Positions 38,170 to 49,201 of a DNA stretch of 64,000 bases are shown here, piece after piece. This DNA is from Lobulomyces angularis (taxonomy: Eukaryota; Chytridiomycota; Chytridiomycetes; Lobulomycetales; Lobulomycetaceae). Position 1 is the first letter of the stretch, and each line of letters begins with the position of its first letter. The stretch covers positions 46,553 through 110,552 of the forward strand of contig JADHYX010000021.1 of the NCBI GenBank assembly GCA_027604685.1, written 5' to 3'. The translations under genes were made by a program, and so were the position numbers. Under the pieces are notes generated by a model that saw only the letters and a list, made by a program, of their open reading frames with translations, was not told the origin of the DNA and ran no database searches.

Positions 38170-38519
38170 AATAAAAAATTAATTTTTTATTTTTGCTAAT
38201 AAAAACTAAGCTAAATTAATATATAGGATGAACAAATTTATAATCTAAAAAAAGTTCACTTTTGTTGTGTTTTCTTTTTTTTTGATTGGTTATCACAAAA
38301 AAATAATAAAAATGCCAATCAACTTTTAATTCGCCTATGCTAAACATACAAGAGTTTCAAAGACATCTTTAATAGTGTGATGTAGGAATTATTTACTTAA
38401 ACTTGACATAGAATTATTTTTACGAAATTCTAAAAGCATAAGTTAAAGAAAAAAAAAGTTCAATAATATATATTTAAAAATTAAAACAGAAATAAATCTA
38501 GATATAATTTTTAAAATGT
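38170..38519. other. Spacer between NHE promoter and eEF1B 3' end
   Basis: 350 bp upstream of the exchanger on the minus strand and downstream of eEF1B. No ORF or RNA gene is recognisable. Confidence 0.5.
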
Positions 38520-39415
38520 TTAAATTTTGCTAAAGTTATTAATATCAACACTTTGGACGTGATCGCTGACTTCTTCTGTAATTCTTTCAGCTAATTCATC
38601 AGTAGAAACTTTATCATCTTCAACGACAGCACTAATTTGAAGTTTTTTAATACCGTACCCAATAGCAACTATACAAAAAATTTTAGATTAACCAAAAAAA
38701 TTGCTCAATTATAAATTACCAAGTTTTGAGGTACCCCATAGTAAACCATCTTGTTCAATTGCACGGACACATTGTTCCATGGCTTTCATATCAGTTTCAT
38801 CATCCCATGGTTTAATATCATAAACCACCATTGATTTAGCAACAACCTTTGGTTCTGAACATTTTGCAATTAAAAATAATAAGAATTTCAATTACTTACT
38901 TAAAGCTTTTTTTGCGTGATATTCAGCCAATCTTTTTTTTGTTAATTCTTCTTTTGCTTTCAAAGCTTCTTCATCTTCTTCATCATCACTGCCGAAAAGA
39001 TCAATGTCATTTTCGTCATCATCAGCAGCTGGAGCAGCAGCAGTAACAGCAGGCCCGTATTCCTTAGCAGCTTTTTTGGTACCTGGAAGAGATGATTTAT
39101 TTGGTAATGCAGCAACGTGTTTGTACCAACGAGCAGCATGAGGATATTTATCTGCCTTAGGAGCAGTTTTGTGAGCTTCAAAAACAGCAACGTCAGCTTG
39201 TGATGGAGTATAACTAAATACAAGAAGAGTTAAGAAATAAAATTGACCTAGGGAAATTTGAATGATTTCAAAGTATATGTTTTTAAATGATAGGTATGCA
39301 TTGAAGTGTTGACAAAAAATCAAGATCAAACAGAGCGAAATAATTAAGCATACCCAACGATGTATGATTTATCAGCTAGGAAAGTATTCAAGGATTCAAC
39401 AGCAAGTAATGACAT
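38520..39415 (-). CDS. Elongation factor 1-beta (eEF1B guanine-nucleotide exchange subunit)
   Basis: Four exons, ATG 39415-39413, TAA 38522-38520, about 205 residues. The protein reloads eEF1A with GTP during translation elongation. The N-terminal GST-C-like domain has [21 protein letters not shown] joined to [18 protein letters not shown] and [13 protein letters not shown]. An acidic stretch follows with [15 protein letters not shown], the conserved casein-kinase-type site. The C-terminal exchange domain reads [57 protein letters not shown] and ends NFSKI, all as in eEF1B of fungi and animals. The first intron (39353 down to about 39217) is near 138 nt, longer than most here. A promoter must lie in the 180 bp to the next possible gene. 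Confidence 0.96.
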
Positions 39416-40065
39416 GGTAAATGAAGATCTTAGAAAAATTAAAAATTAAAAAAAAAAAAAAAAAATTCTAGTTACACAATTACCCATACAAAAACCAAGA
39501 GTTTTGATACAAGTACGATTCATTATGTATAAGATTAGACGCCATTATATATAAGAGATATTTATTTATTTATTATTTTTTTTCTTTGTTTTTTATAAAG
39601 ATTCAGTAAATTTTCGTAACTTCTCTTGGACAGACATTTTTGAAAAATGAGTTTTTCTAAACTTAAGGAATTTATAACTTACTTTTCAACAAAACCTTTT
39701 TACTTTTCCTCTTTCCGAAATCTTTACCGATTAACTGTTGCTTTCACAACACCTGCAGAACTCATCTTCTTTTTTAACAAGCTTAATTAAGTTGCAATTC
39801 AAAGAGTATTTATTTGTGTGAAAGTTTAGAAACTACTGATTAAAAAAAAATCTTATGAAAAAGAAAATATTCATTCTCACCAATGAAATTAAAGTTGTTC
39901 AAATTTTACAAACCTCGGCACACTTAAATTTGTTTATGTATTGCTTAACTATTAGAAAAATCCAAAACTTTTTGATAGAAATAATGCACTTCTCTTATTT
40001 GTACAAATGAAACTGCTTCAAAAAATTATTTATATTATAAATTATCTATTTTAAATGCAAGATTA
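39416..40065. other. Spacer between eEF1B and RasGAP, with a tentative small gene
   Basis: 650 bp upstream of eEF1B and downstream of the RasGAP, all on the minus strand. It contains the tentative two-exon ORF listed separately, and on the plus strand an overlapping 47-codon ORF (39648-39791). A further short minus-strand ORF begins within 39480-39550. None matches a family. Confidence 0.45.
39593..39765 (-). CDS. Possible 33-residue spliced ORF, unknown
   Basis: On the minus strand ATG 39765-39763 opens MSSAGVVKATVN, a canonical GTAAAG donor follows, and an AG acceptor about 70 nt later restores frame as a split Arg codon then KTHFSKMSVQEK, ending at TAA 39595-39593. The joined peptide has a bias toward Lys/Ser and no hydrophobic segment. 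Its position 180 bp ahead of eEF1B on the same strand allows two readings: an independent microprotein, or an upstream ORF in an eEF1B leader. Nothing is recognised by homology, and the length is short enough for chance. Confidence 0.25.
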
Positions 40066-43044
40066 CTATTTTTTTAAAAAAGTTTTATTCAATAATATTA
40101 ACAATTTTCCAACTGAAAGATGTACATACTCAAGATCTAAGGTATTTACACCAAGTTGCTGCTTTTCCAGTAAGTCATCCAATTTTAAATCCATCTCCAA
40201 AATAGCCTTTTCCCTCCCTAAAATAAATGATAATAAAAAAAAAAAATTTAAAAAAAAGGAATGGTTTTTTTATTTACCTTTATAGTGAAGAGTTATAATA
40301 TAGGTTCCTGGAACAGGTGAGATCATATTAAAATAAATATTGGTTCTTCTAACTTCTGGTACATTACTTTCAACAATTATTCCTTCTTTTTCCATTTGAG
40401 AATGTGAAAATTTGAATGGGCCCGATGGGGAAACAGTTTTACTAGATTTATGATTCGTTTTACTTGTACCAGATACACCGGATTGAACTCTTACATTTTG
40501 AAGGTATGCCTTATACGACTCCAGCTGAGACCGCAAATAATTGTTATGGTCAATGATGGTGTTATACACTAAATCCAAACTTTTATTTTCTCTATTTACA
40601 GTATCTCGTAAGTTTCCTAGATGAACCAACTCTTGTAAAACTTCTTCCACCATTAATTTATGGCCATCCTTTGAATCCAAAATTCCCAACTCCTCCAACT
40701 GACTTAACATATCTCGTACTTTTAAACCTTTTTTGACAAGAACTTGATCTTTACTAGTGGCCGCCACTTCTGCCACTTTATGTAAAGAAAGATTTTTATT
40801 TACTAGAGCTGGAATTGTTCGTAATACTTGAACAAATATTGATTTGGTATCCATATAGAGAATGTCCCCCTGTGTAAGTTGACTCTCTGAATTATTCAGT
40901 GGGTCAATAATTGGTGTTTCCCATCTGCTGAATAATGGTAAAACTACCGACTTATTTTCTGATCGTGGCAGTTGTGGAGGACATTGTCCAAGCTCATTTA
41001 AACATATTCGTAAATGATGATTCATTTCAGGACACTATAACACTATTAAAAATTAAATTTACCTCGACAATTTTTACCAAGATATCGGCATGCTGTAACA
41101 GCAAACTTTGAGTATTAAACATTTCATTCAATGAAATATTTAAGGAAATTTCTTTTTTTGATAATGCAATATACTGTTCCATTTCTAGGGCCTCATAGAA
41201 ATCACTTACTTCACACAAATCAGTAAAAAATTTATTTATTCTAGCTTTGTTTGCCTCAACAAAGCCATTTAATGCCATCATATATTTTTCTTTGCTGTAT
41301 GATGGCTTATTGGCGAGATTTTGCAACATTTTAACAACCTGCCAAAAAAACAAATTTTTTTTTATTAAGTGTATTTCCTAAAAAAAAATTCAATATCACC
41401 AATGTTAATGTTCTACCGGGATGTTTTGAAGGATTTTTATCGACCAGCATGTATGCATGTGGCGTTACAATTGCTGGGTTGATAAATCGAAGCATAAAAA
41501 ACCCGCCTATCAGAGATCCAATATTAAATTCTGAAGCGTCTGGATATTTTCTCTACAGTAATTCATAAAATAAAATTTTTTAAAAAAAATAATACCTTAG
41601 TTAAAGATTTAATTTGTTTGCAAATCCATCTAATGCCATAAGGAACTTTATCTAATGAATCAATTATAGTTGTTAAAAATGAATTTGCAATATCTTCCAA
41701 TGTGGATAATCGAGGTTTTATTATTGCCTGAACATCAGGATTTTCCTGTGCTTCATCTAAAGTTAAACCCCTAGGTAAGTTACTAGGTTGTCCAGTTTCC
41801 AGTTCAATTTCTACAATCATTTGCTCGTAAACCTAAAAAAACGTTAACTGAAGAATGAATACAAAATAAAAATTACTTTTAGTGGGTTGATTTCTAAATC
41901 TAAATCCACGTGCTCTAATAAATTATTGATCCGTTCCGATAAAACATCTTTCAAGTATGTTTGTCCAGGACCTCGCCTTAAATATGTTAGATTAAAATCT
42001 TGCAATTTCAAAAAAAAAAAACACCTTGTGTATGTTGTCATCATTCTAGAGACCGGGGTATTTGCACGAAGTAAACTGCCAAATTCAGTAGTCGTTTCAA
42101 ATTGGGCAGCCAAAACGTTCTACACAAATAACATTATTAGATTTAAAGAAAAGCAACTAACTTGAAACATAGATAAAAGTAAATATTCTTCTCTAGACTC
42201 GTATTGATTTCCATATATCGTAAACATAACAGTTTGAAGTAAAGTATCTATTTCTGCCAGACTTACTAATCTGGCCAACGCAGCAATGTGCCTTGGTTCA
42301 GCCTGTAGTAAATAAAACAAATTGCCGTATGACTATATTTGAAAAAACATAAAATTATATAAAAATTGTAAAAACAAACTTGTCTTTTTCTATCATCCAA
42401 TCCACCAACTGAGCTATCAGTAGTTTCGTGTTCTTCTAAATGTGCAGCTACTTCTTGTTGCTTAAAATTGTAAAATACTTAACAGAAGAAATTCTATACC
42501 TCATCCAATGCCATCCTATTTTGAATAAGTAAAGCAATTCTGCTGTCTAAATAACGAACATCTCTTTCTAGCAAAAAATTTTTTTTTGATTGACCAGATA
42601 TTTTTGCCTTTAATTCTCGAAGTCTTCGTTGAGCTTTACAAAAAATAAATAAATAAATTCAAAAAAAAAAAAAAAATATTGCAAATAGGACATTTTGAGT
42701 TTTTTGTTGAAATAAAAATTAAATTTTGAAACTGAAAAAAAAATGAAATAAAAGTTACCTTTCGTCAAATCGTCATCAACTTCTAAATCATTTTCAGCGG
42801 CCATAGACCATAAGGCAGCAACGGAATACCGCCTATCACCAATTCCGCCAGGGGAGGAAGGAACAGCACTACCTAAGGGAAGTCCATTTTGTGCAGCAAT
42901 CTGTTACCAATAAAAACTTTTAGAAAATTAACGAAAAATGATAAAATAAAATACAAAAGCAGCTTTGGCAACATGAGAAGGTTTGAATCTGTTAGTATTA
43001 GTGGTGCTTCCTCTTTCAATTCCAACAGATTTTCTTTGGTTCAT
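40066..43044 (-). CDS. Ras GTPase-activating protein of the IQGAP/fungal Gap1 type
   Basis: Multi-exon gene, ATG 43044-43042, stop 40068-40066. The N-terminus is Ser/Thr-rich with no CH domain and no IQ motif, which separates it from full IQGAPs. A helical segment ([27 protein letters not shown]) precedes the GAP domain: [32 protein letters not shown], then [28 protein letters not shown] with the Arg finger in YTRRGPGQ. LGG-type [24 protein letters not shown] carries the invariant FLRFINPA-like motif. A RasGAP_C domain follows ([11 protein letters not shown]...[23 protein letters not shown]), ending near [35 protein letters not shown]. The architecture fits S. pombe Gap1 and fungal GapA, which switch off Ras in mating and polarity signalling. 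Length is roughly 800 residues. Confidence 0.9.
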
Positions 43045-44453
43045 GAGGGAAAAATATTGAGAAAAATTTTTTTCATATCATTAATTAATTAATCCTTTTT
43101 TTTTTTGATATACCTATGTATAGTACTAATCAAATAAAAAATACGCTTTATAACTGGCGATGTGGAATAATTCAAGTTGTTATCTAAGTGATTTTTTTAC
43201 TTCCATTTTATGTTAGTTTACCTATAATTTGTTTCTTAAACTTTGGTTGAGGTTGAGGATGAGTTAAGGTTTTTGGTGAAGTGGAAGTAGAGATTGTAGT
43301 TGAGGTGAAATTGAGGTTGAGGTGAAGTTGATTTGGACTGGTCGTTGAGGTGTATTTGATTTGGACTGGTCGTTGAGGTGAAGTTGATTTAGAACTGGAC
43401 GTTGAGGTTGAATTGGGATCAAATTAGAAATTGGAAAGCCAGAATTTCCCAATAAACTGTACTTATCTTGAAAGGATCAAATACCACAATTTTCTTTAAA
43501 AGAATGCATTGTTTCATTAGACTGGAAAAAATATCTATATTACCTTGGTTTGTTAATTGAACTTCTATACACATTTTCACAACTGCTAGTAAAGTCCACT
43601 GTCTTTTCAATTAATAGCTGGTCAGTTTGTCTTGGTTATGTCTTGAATAACAAAACTTGCTACAACTGCGTCTAATTAAATGTATGATACCTTTAATTTC
43701 ATTCAAAGGCAGTGCAAATTTAATGATATAAAATTAAAAAACAAAATTACTGCAAAAATTCTCCATGAAACAAGTATAGGATCTTCATGGATTGTAAATC
43801 TTCAACAGGAGAATAAAGCGATTTCTAATTGTTTGAACAAGACGCTGCAATGTTGTGAGGGTTAAAACAAATAGGAATGCAACCAAGTAGAGAACTTCCA
43901 AATTGGCAAAGGCTCTCTTCACTTTTTAATAGAATAAGCTCCATTAAATTCTTAATGATAGCTAGATCCCCCCAGATTTCTTGCGCAATTGTTGCCCTTT
44001 ACCAAATAAGTGTGATCTAAAACCTGAAAGTAAATTGCTATACGTAACGTATCAGCAGTCTCTTATAGTTAATGCTTACATAGGAATTTCTTCACTCCCT
44101 TTCAGTGATTTTATTATTAGTTACGCAAACTATGCATAATTCACAGAAATGCAGTCCAACAAGTTGAACGTCGCTTCTCATGCTGACAAATTTTTTTTAA
44201 ATTATATCATTGTTCAAAGGAAAATTATAAATGTTGCTCCTCCGTGGTTATGATAATGAAGATTTCTTCAGTACTCTCAAATTTCAACATAAAAGTCAAT
44301 AAATAAGAAAACAATGCATTTTACAAGGGATCCTTTTTTCATAATAATGGAAGAAGTTACTGATAGTTTCATAAAATAAAATTAAAATTTTTTTTTTATT
44401 ATATAATTTGAAAATTTGTTACTTTTAATCAAAAATTCACTTTATTATTTTTA
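43045..44453. other. Divergent spacer with a small tandem repeat
   Basis: About 1.4 kb between two divergent start codons. It includes a GTTGAGGT-rich patch (43245-43425) described separately. Open frames at 43264-43452, 43419-43610 and 43680-43865 have no domain and overlap the repeat or lack splice context. I see no RNA gene. Confidence 0.5.
43324..43408. repeat. Three tandem units of 28-29 bp
   Basis: Units at 43324-43351, 43352-43379 and 43380-43408 share the core GATTTGGACTGG (third copy changed) and each ends CGTTGAGGT. Degenerate GTTGAGGT words extend the patch leftward to about 43245. Confidence 0.65.
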
Positions 44454-45382
44454 ATGAGCAACTCAAAAAAAGAATTATCCCATGAATTACTTCCAAAAAA
44501 AAATAAAACAACTTTATTCTCTTCAATTCTGATTCCTGAGCTTCAAAAGGAATTGGACCAAAACAGTAAACTGGCTGGAAATTTAAGAGGTAATAAGAGG
44601 AAAGAATAATTCATGCATATATCAGAGACAAACTATTGATTTTTTTTTTAATTAAAACAATTTTTAACCTTTTTTTTTATTTTTTATATTTTGGAAGGGT
44701 TATTCATTCTTCAAGTATTGCATAAAAAAAAATTTCAAACTGAGTACTATTTACTTTTTCAAGGAAGAGATATTAAACCAATTCTAAGCAATGAAAGACC
44801 TGGTAAGAAATAAGGCCGTTATACTTGTAGTGTAACAATTGTTTTGTTAAATTTAGAACTACCAAAATCCGATTCCAGTACTTTTCCAACTCCAATTTTA
44901 CCTGTGGTTTTAGTTGAAATCGAAGACCAAGACATATTAAATTTTGCTACAGGTATTATTGACATGGAATGTAAGTTGTTAACCTTTTTTTTTTTTATTA
45001 CTGGAGGTGGTTTAACTGGAATGAAAGCATTTGTTGGGGGAAAAATTAAAATTGTTGGAGATTTACTTTTGGCTCAACAGTTAGAAGAGGTTAGGATTTT
45101 TCTTCTTTATTTTTTTCCTTTTTTATTAATTATTTAAAACAAACTTTTTTTAAATCCTAAAAAAAAAAAAAAAAAAGAATTAATTTATATATATTTTTTT
45201 TTATTTAGGTTTTTGTTAAGGCTGGAGGAGTCGCCAAAGTAAATTTAAATTTATTTTTATCAAAACTGTGTTTTAATTATTTATAGGCAATGAGTTTTTT
45301 GGAAAAAAATAAAATTGCTGGATTTGAAGTCAGCAAGCCAGTTCGAAAACCTAGAACTGCAAATCGTTCTTCAAAATTATAA
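44454..45382 (+). CDS. SCP2 sterol-binding-domain-like protein
   Basis: Six small exons starting at ATG 44454 give about 190 residues. After a Lys/Asn-rich N-terminus the sequence reads GLFILQVLHKKKFQTEYYLFFQGR, then a Pro/Ser linker, then the SCP2-type core: VVLVEIEDQDILNFATGIIDME, CGLTGMKAFVGGKIKIVGDLLLAQQLEEVF. The order 'ED.D...FATG...G...A...GK.KI.GD..LA..L..VF' is the helix and strand pattern of SCP2 domains, which bind sterols or acyl lipids in peroxisomes or cytosol. A short basic C-terminus follows and ends NRSSKL, a good peroxisomal PTS1-type tripeptide (SKL). The intron at the 'DME' position is short (about 36 nt) and keeps the frame either way, so retention is conceivable. Confidence 0.75.
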
Positions 45383-45618
45383 TTAATGAAAAAAGCAACA
45401 GTGAGGCCTTTTAATTACTTTTATTTTATTTTTTTATGGAGTTTTATATATAATACCATAAATAAATACATTTTTGTAATTAAAATACATTGCATCATAA
45501 AAAAAAAAAAAAGCAACTTTATTAGATCCTGTTCTAAAATAGTTTATAATATAGGTAATGTGAATATTTAAAAAATATAAAATATTAATTTTAGTGTTGT
45601 AGAAGAAAAAGGATCAGA

Positions 45619-48007
45619 TCAATCTTCCCTCATTCTTTTTTTTTGTGGACTTTTAGATTCCCAATTGTTAGGCAAAGTATCACCAATTGAAGGAGTTAAG
45701 CCACCAGTGTTAAAGATTCCTCTGTTTGTAGGTGTTGTTGAAGTAACAAAACCTAACCCTACTTTTTCTGATCCTGGTGGAGTCTTAAATTTGTCTATAT
45801 TTGATTTTAACGTTAAGTTATCCTCTACAGTATCGCAGTAGTCATCACTATAAATGGAATTATTGAGTCTATTTCTCAAGTCCACTACTTCCTGCTCCAC
45901 TATTAAACCAGCTCCTAAAAAAAAAATTATTTTAATGTTAATGTTACTGTTAAATTTTGAACTTTTGTTGGGTTTTTTTTTTTTTTTTTTTTTTCATTAC
46001 CACCTCTTCCAGTTATCTCAATTGAAATGTCCTGAAGCCTTTTTCTGAAAGATTGTTGCACTTTTTAAAAAAAAAATTAAGTTCGAAAAAAAAAAAAATA
46101 AAAAAAAAATTATAAATAAAAAAAAAAAAAAACCTGCTACACTTTTTTCAGGAGTTCTTGTAAATATTCGGACAGTTAATTCACTATTTTGTTTACTCAA
46201 GAAAAGTGTTTCATCATCTTTTCTTATGTGAAAACTATGATTTAAATTGTATTTACTGAAAAACTTTACATTGTCAACTGGGTCTGACTTTCCTTGTCCC
46301 ATATTTAAATCCTAGATAAAGATTTATTGTACAGTAAAAGTTTTTAATACCATCCAGTCTATTATAATATCATTGGGTTTAAGAGTTTTACTTTCGTCAC
46401 AAGCAATTATTTTATCCAAAGTAAACATTTCCTGGCTTATAAAATCTCTAAAAACTGGTGAAACTAAAGTTTTATCAACATACCTAGATGAATAAACAAT
46501 AAATAGCAAAGAAAAAAATTTCACCCACTTGTATAACTCTCTTTTATTTAATTTTTCAATCAATTTTCTAGATTTTAACAGTTCTGGTGCCTTAGATCTT
46601 TGAATTTCTTGAATAATTCCATCGGTCAGCACGCTGTACTGACTTGGGTCATCAATGCTGTATAAAAAAAAAGAAAGATGAAATAAATATTTCGCAAACT
46701 TAAAATAACCTAGAAGAGATTTGTAAATATTCATCAGCTTCTAACAAAATATCCACAATCATATACTCTACTGCTTTGGCGGTTTTATGGGTATAGACGT
46801 TTTTAAACAAACTGTACTAACAATAAAATAAAATAAAAAAACCAATTTATGGAAAAAAAAAATAATATAAAGAATCAACAAATACAGGGTACTTACTCTT
46901 GTTTGAAATAACTGGTGAATATTAAAGGCATCATTTTTATTAAAACAAATTTCATCATCTATTACTCTAGAAAATTTCATTAACCTGCTGGAATCATAGT
47001 TGCTTTTTATTCCAACATTTATGCAATCTCTGTTGAAGTAATCAAATTTGTCAACATCAATGCCAGTTCTTTTGTTAGCAACAATATCAAATATAAATCT
47101 ATTTTCTGAATACTTGCTTCTATCATCTCCTTTTATTAAATCCTTAATTAACTTTAAATCAGGTGTAGTGATGTCATTTATGCCGTTAGAATCAACTAAA
47201 TCTAATCAAAATTAAATTTAAAGAATAATTAATAATGAATTATAAATATTTTTATACAATCTAAAAGCATTTGACTTCCATCTTCATGAGTCCAGTTACT
47301 GTTTGGTCTAGCTCTTCTCATAAACTCTCCATCAAATATGTGACTAAAAAAAGAAAAAAATAAGTAATCAAACAATCAAAATTTGAAATATTCATTTTTC
47401 CTTTTTTTTTCTTTTGTAATTTTTTTGGAATTTGTAACTATTCACCTAAATGGTCCTAAATATTCAAACAAAATTAATTAAGCTGTAGAATTGAGTATAA
47501 TAAGTTACCATGTCCCAGGTCATGGCATAAACCTGCTAATCTTACACACTTTTCTTCGTCTTCACTTATGTGTAAATTTTTTTGTTCAGATTTAAAATTT
47601 TTTAAAAGTTCATTGGCCAGATGAGAGACACCAATAGAGTGTTCGAATCGGTTGTGACTAGCCCCTGGATACACCTTTGATAAAAGGTTTTTACAATTAG
47701 TTAACTTGATAAATTCAAAATACATAGTAGCAACTTCCCAATTGTTTTAAATGCCTCAACCTCTAATAAATTTGTGAATTAATGTTCCTTTTTTTAATGT
47801 TGGTTTTCATTTTTGAATTTATTTTGCTTTAATTTAAAATTTGTTTAATTCAAACCTGAAACTGTGGTGTGTCAACAACAGAAACGCAAACATCATTTAA
47901 CTCAATAAATCCTTCAAAGTTTAAATTGAATTATTTTTAATAATCTTTAAAATTTAGAGGAAATTTTTACCATGAACAGGATCATTGATCACCTTTTTAT
48001 TTTCCAT
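45619..48007 (-). CDS. SAMHD1: SAMHD1-like deoxynucleoside triphosphate triphosphohydrolase
   Basis: Multi-exon gene without an N-terminal SAM domain; ATG 48007-48005 starts [13 protein letters not shown], where human residues about 115 onward align. It hydrolyses dNTPs to nucleosides and triphosphate. The H...HD...D metal site is present: His56 in ASHNRFEHS, His95-Asp96 in GLCHDLGHG, and Asp in [21 protein letters not shown] carries the catalytic His that is H233 in human. Allosteric residues align: Lys and Asn in NKKVINDP, and Asp, Gln, Arg in [12 protein letters not shown] 10-nt microexon at 47455-47446 supplies the middle of HGPFSHIFDG. Further blocks ([50 protein letters not shown]) match in order. 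The C-terminus is Thr/Pro-rich and ends [12 protein letters not shown]. Exon edges near 47215 and 46800-46900 are approximate. Confidence 0.92.
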
Positions 48008-48988
48008 ATAAAACGTTAACAAATTTTTTGGTCTTAATGGATGGTAATTAATATAAAGTTGCTTTTGGTTTGGGAAGGAAAAAATTTCTAAAAAAAAATT
48101 ATTTTTTGATGCAAAAACACTTTAAAACAGTTCTAAGCAATATCTGTATTGAAGTACATCAAAAAGCTAATTATCAAAACTTAGGCTCTAATCTTAAATT
48201 TGATTTGGCCTAATTTTTGTTAGAAAGCAAGTTGGACTTCCTAATCATGTATCATTCTAACTGATTGCCAAATATAAAACCAAGTAGGTTGTTGATCAAA
48301 ATTTTGCTACATATATTTTTCAAATGTTATACATGAAATGAAACTAGGTTCTCGTTTACACCTGTTATACGTCTATCATGATAAAAAATACCGCGTAAAC
48401 AAGGATTCTTTATTTAATTGTGAGGAAAGAATAACGATTTGAAAGCTTGTCAAAAATAGTAATTGATTAATGGAACCAATTTAGGGAGTTAAAGTTTTCA
48501 AAAAATTGTCAGTGGCAGGTGAAAGAGTTAATCTCTTATTAAATGCATGGAAGTAAAAGTGTTACCAAGCAAGGAAAAAATGAAAAGTTAAGTTTTGATG
48601 CTTCCTAATCTTGGAAATTTATCTTCACTTTTCTTTTTGAACAGTAATGAAGGTAAATTGGGGAGATTGTTTGTTTTTTTGATATCACAGATAATGGTTG
48701 TGAAAATTTTGATAACTTTTGTTTAGATTGCAAAATTACAACGCTTATCCTGCCTCCCGTTTTGGTGTTCTTCGTTTTAAATTTTATTCCAACTATATTA
48801 TAATTTACAAATAGAAAAAATCCATGTTTTCTGATTTGGTGGATAACGCATTATTAATGTACACAGCAATGAATAATGTAGCTTTATTACTTCGTATTTT
48901 ACAAAACTCAAAAAGAGATGCGGCATGGTTTGAAATAAGCCTATTTACAGAGTATAAATAAAGGATTAAAATTTTATCTACCAGAAAT
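48008..48988. other. Divergent intergenic region
   Basis: About 980 bp between the SAMHD1 start and the putative peptide gene, of more mixed composition than other spacers. A minus-strand open frame (48805-49071) overlaps the peptide gene and has no domain. No RNA gene is seen. Confidence 0.5.
48953..48960 (+). promoter_or_regulatory. TATA-box-like element
   Basis: TATAAATA lies 28 bp before the ATG of the putative secreted peptide. In so AT-rich a genome this may be chance. Confidence 0.3.
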
Positions 48989-49201
48989 ATGAAATTTAAC
49001 TTCTTTATAGTTAACCTTTTGATCGTATTTACCTCTGCTGCAAACATCAAAACTATTGACAACATTTTCAATTTTCCATTTTATAATTCACAACCTGAAT
49101 TTCAAGCATTAAAAGATGAAAAATTAAAAATTGGACATAACAATGTTTATGGAAAGTTGATTCGTCGACGAAAAAAAAACAATATGATTTTTTTTATTTA
49201 A
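48989..49201 (+). CDS. Putative secreted peptide precursor
   Basis: Single-exon ORF of 70 residues. It starts with a strong signal peptide (MKFNFFIVNLLIVFTSAA, cleavage after Ala-Ala plausible) and continues NIKTIDNIFNFPFYNSQPEFQ. A basic stretch RRRKK follows near residue 60, the kind of site processed by kexin-like proteases, and after it only NNMIFFI. There are no cysteines. I recognise no family. The TATA-like element upstream and the well-formed signal peptide are the only support; a coding exon elsewhere or chance are possible. Confidence 0.42.
   Translation: MKFNFFIVNLLIVFTSAANIKTIDNIFNFPFYNSQPEFQALKDEKLKIGHNNVYGKLIRRRKKNNMIFFI

Noticed and set aside
43264..43865. Three short ORFs between the RasGAP and SCP2-like genes
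   Set aside because: One reads the 28-bp repeat; the others have no domain, splice context or codon signal.
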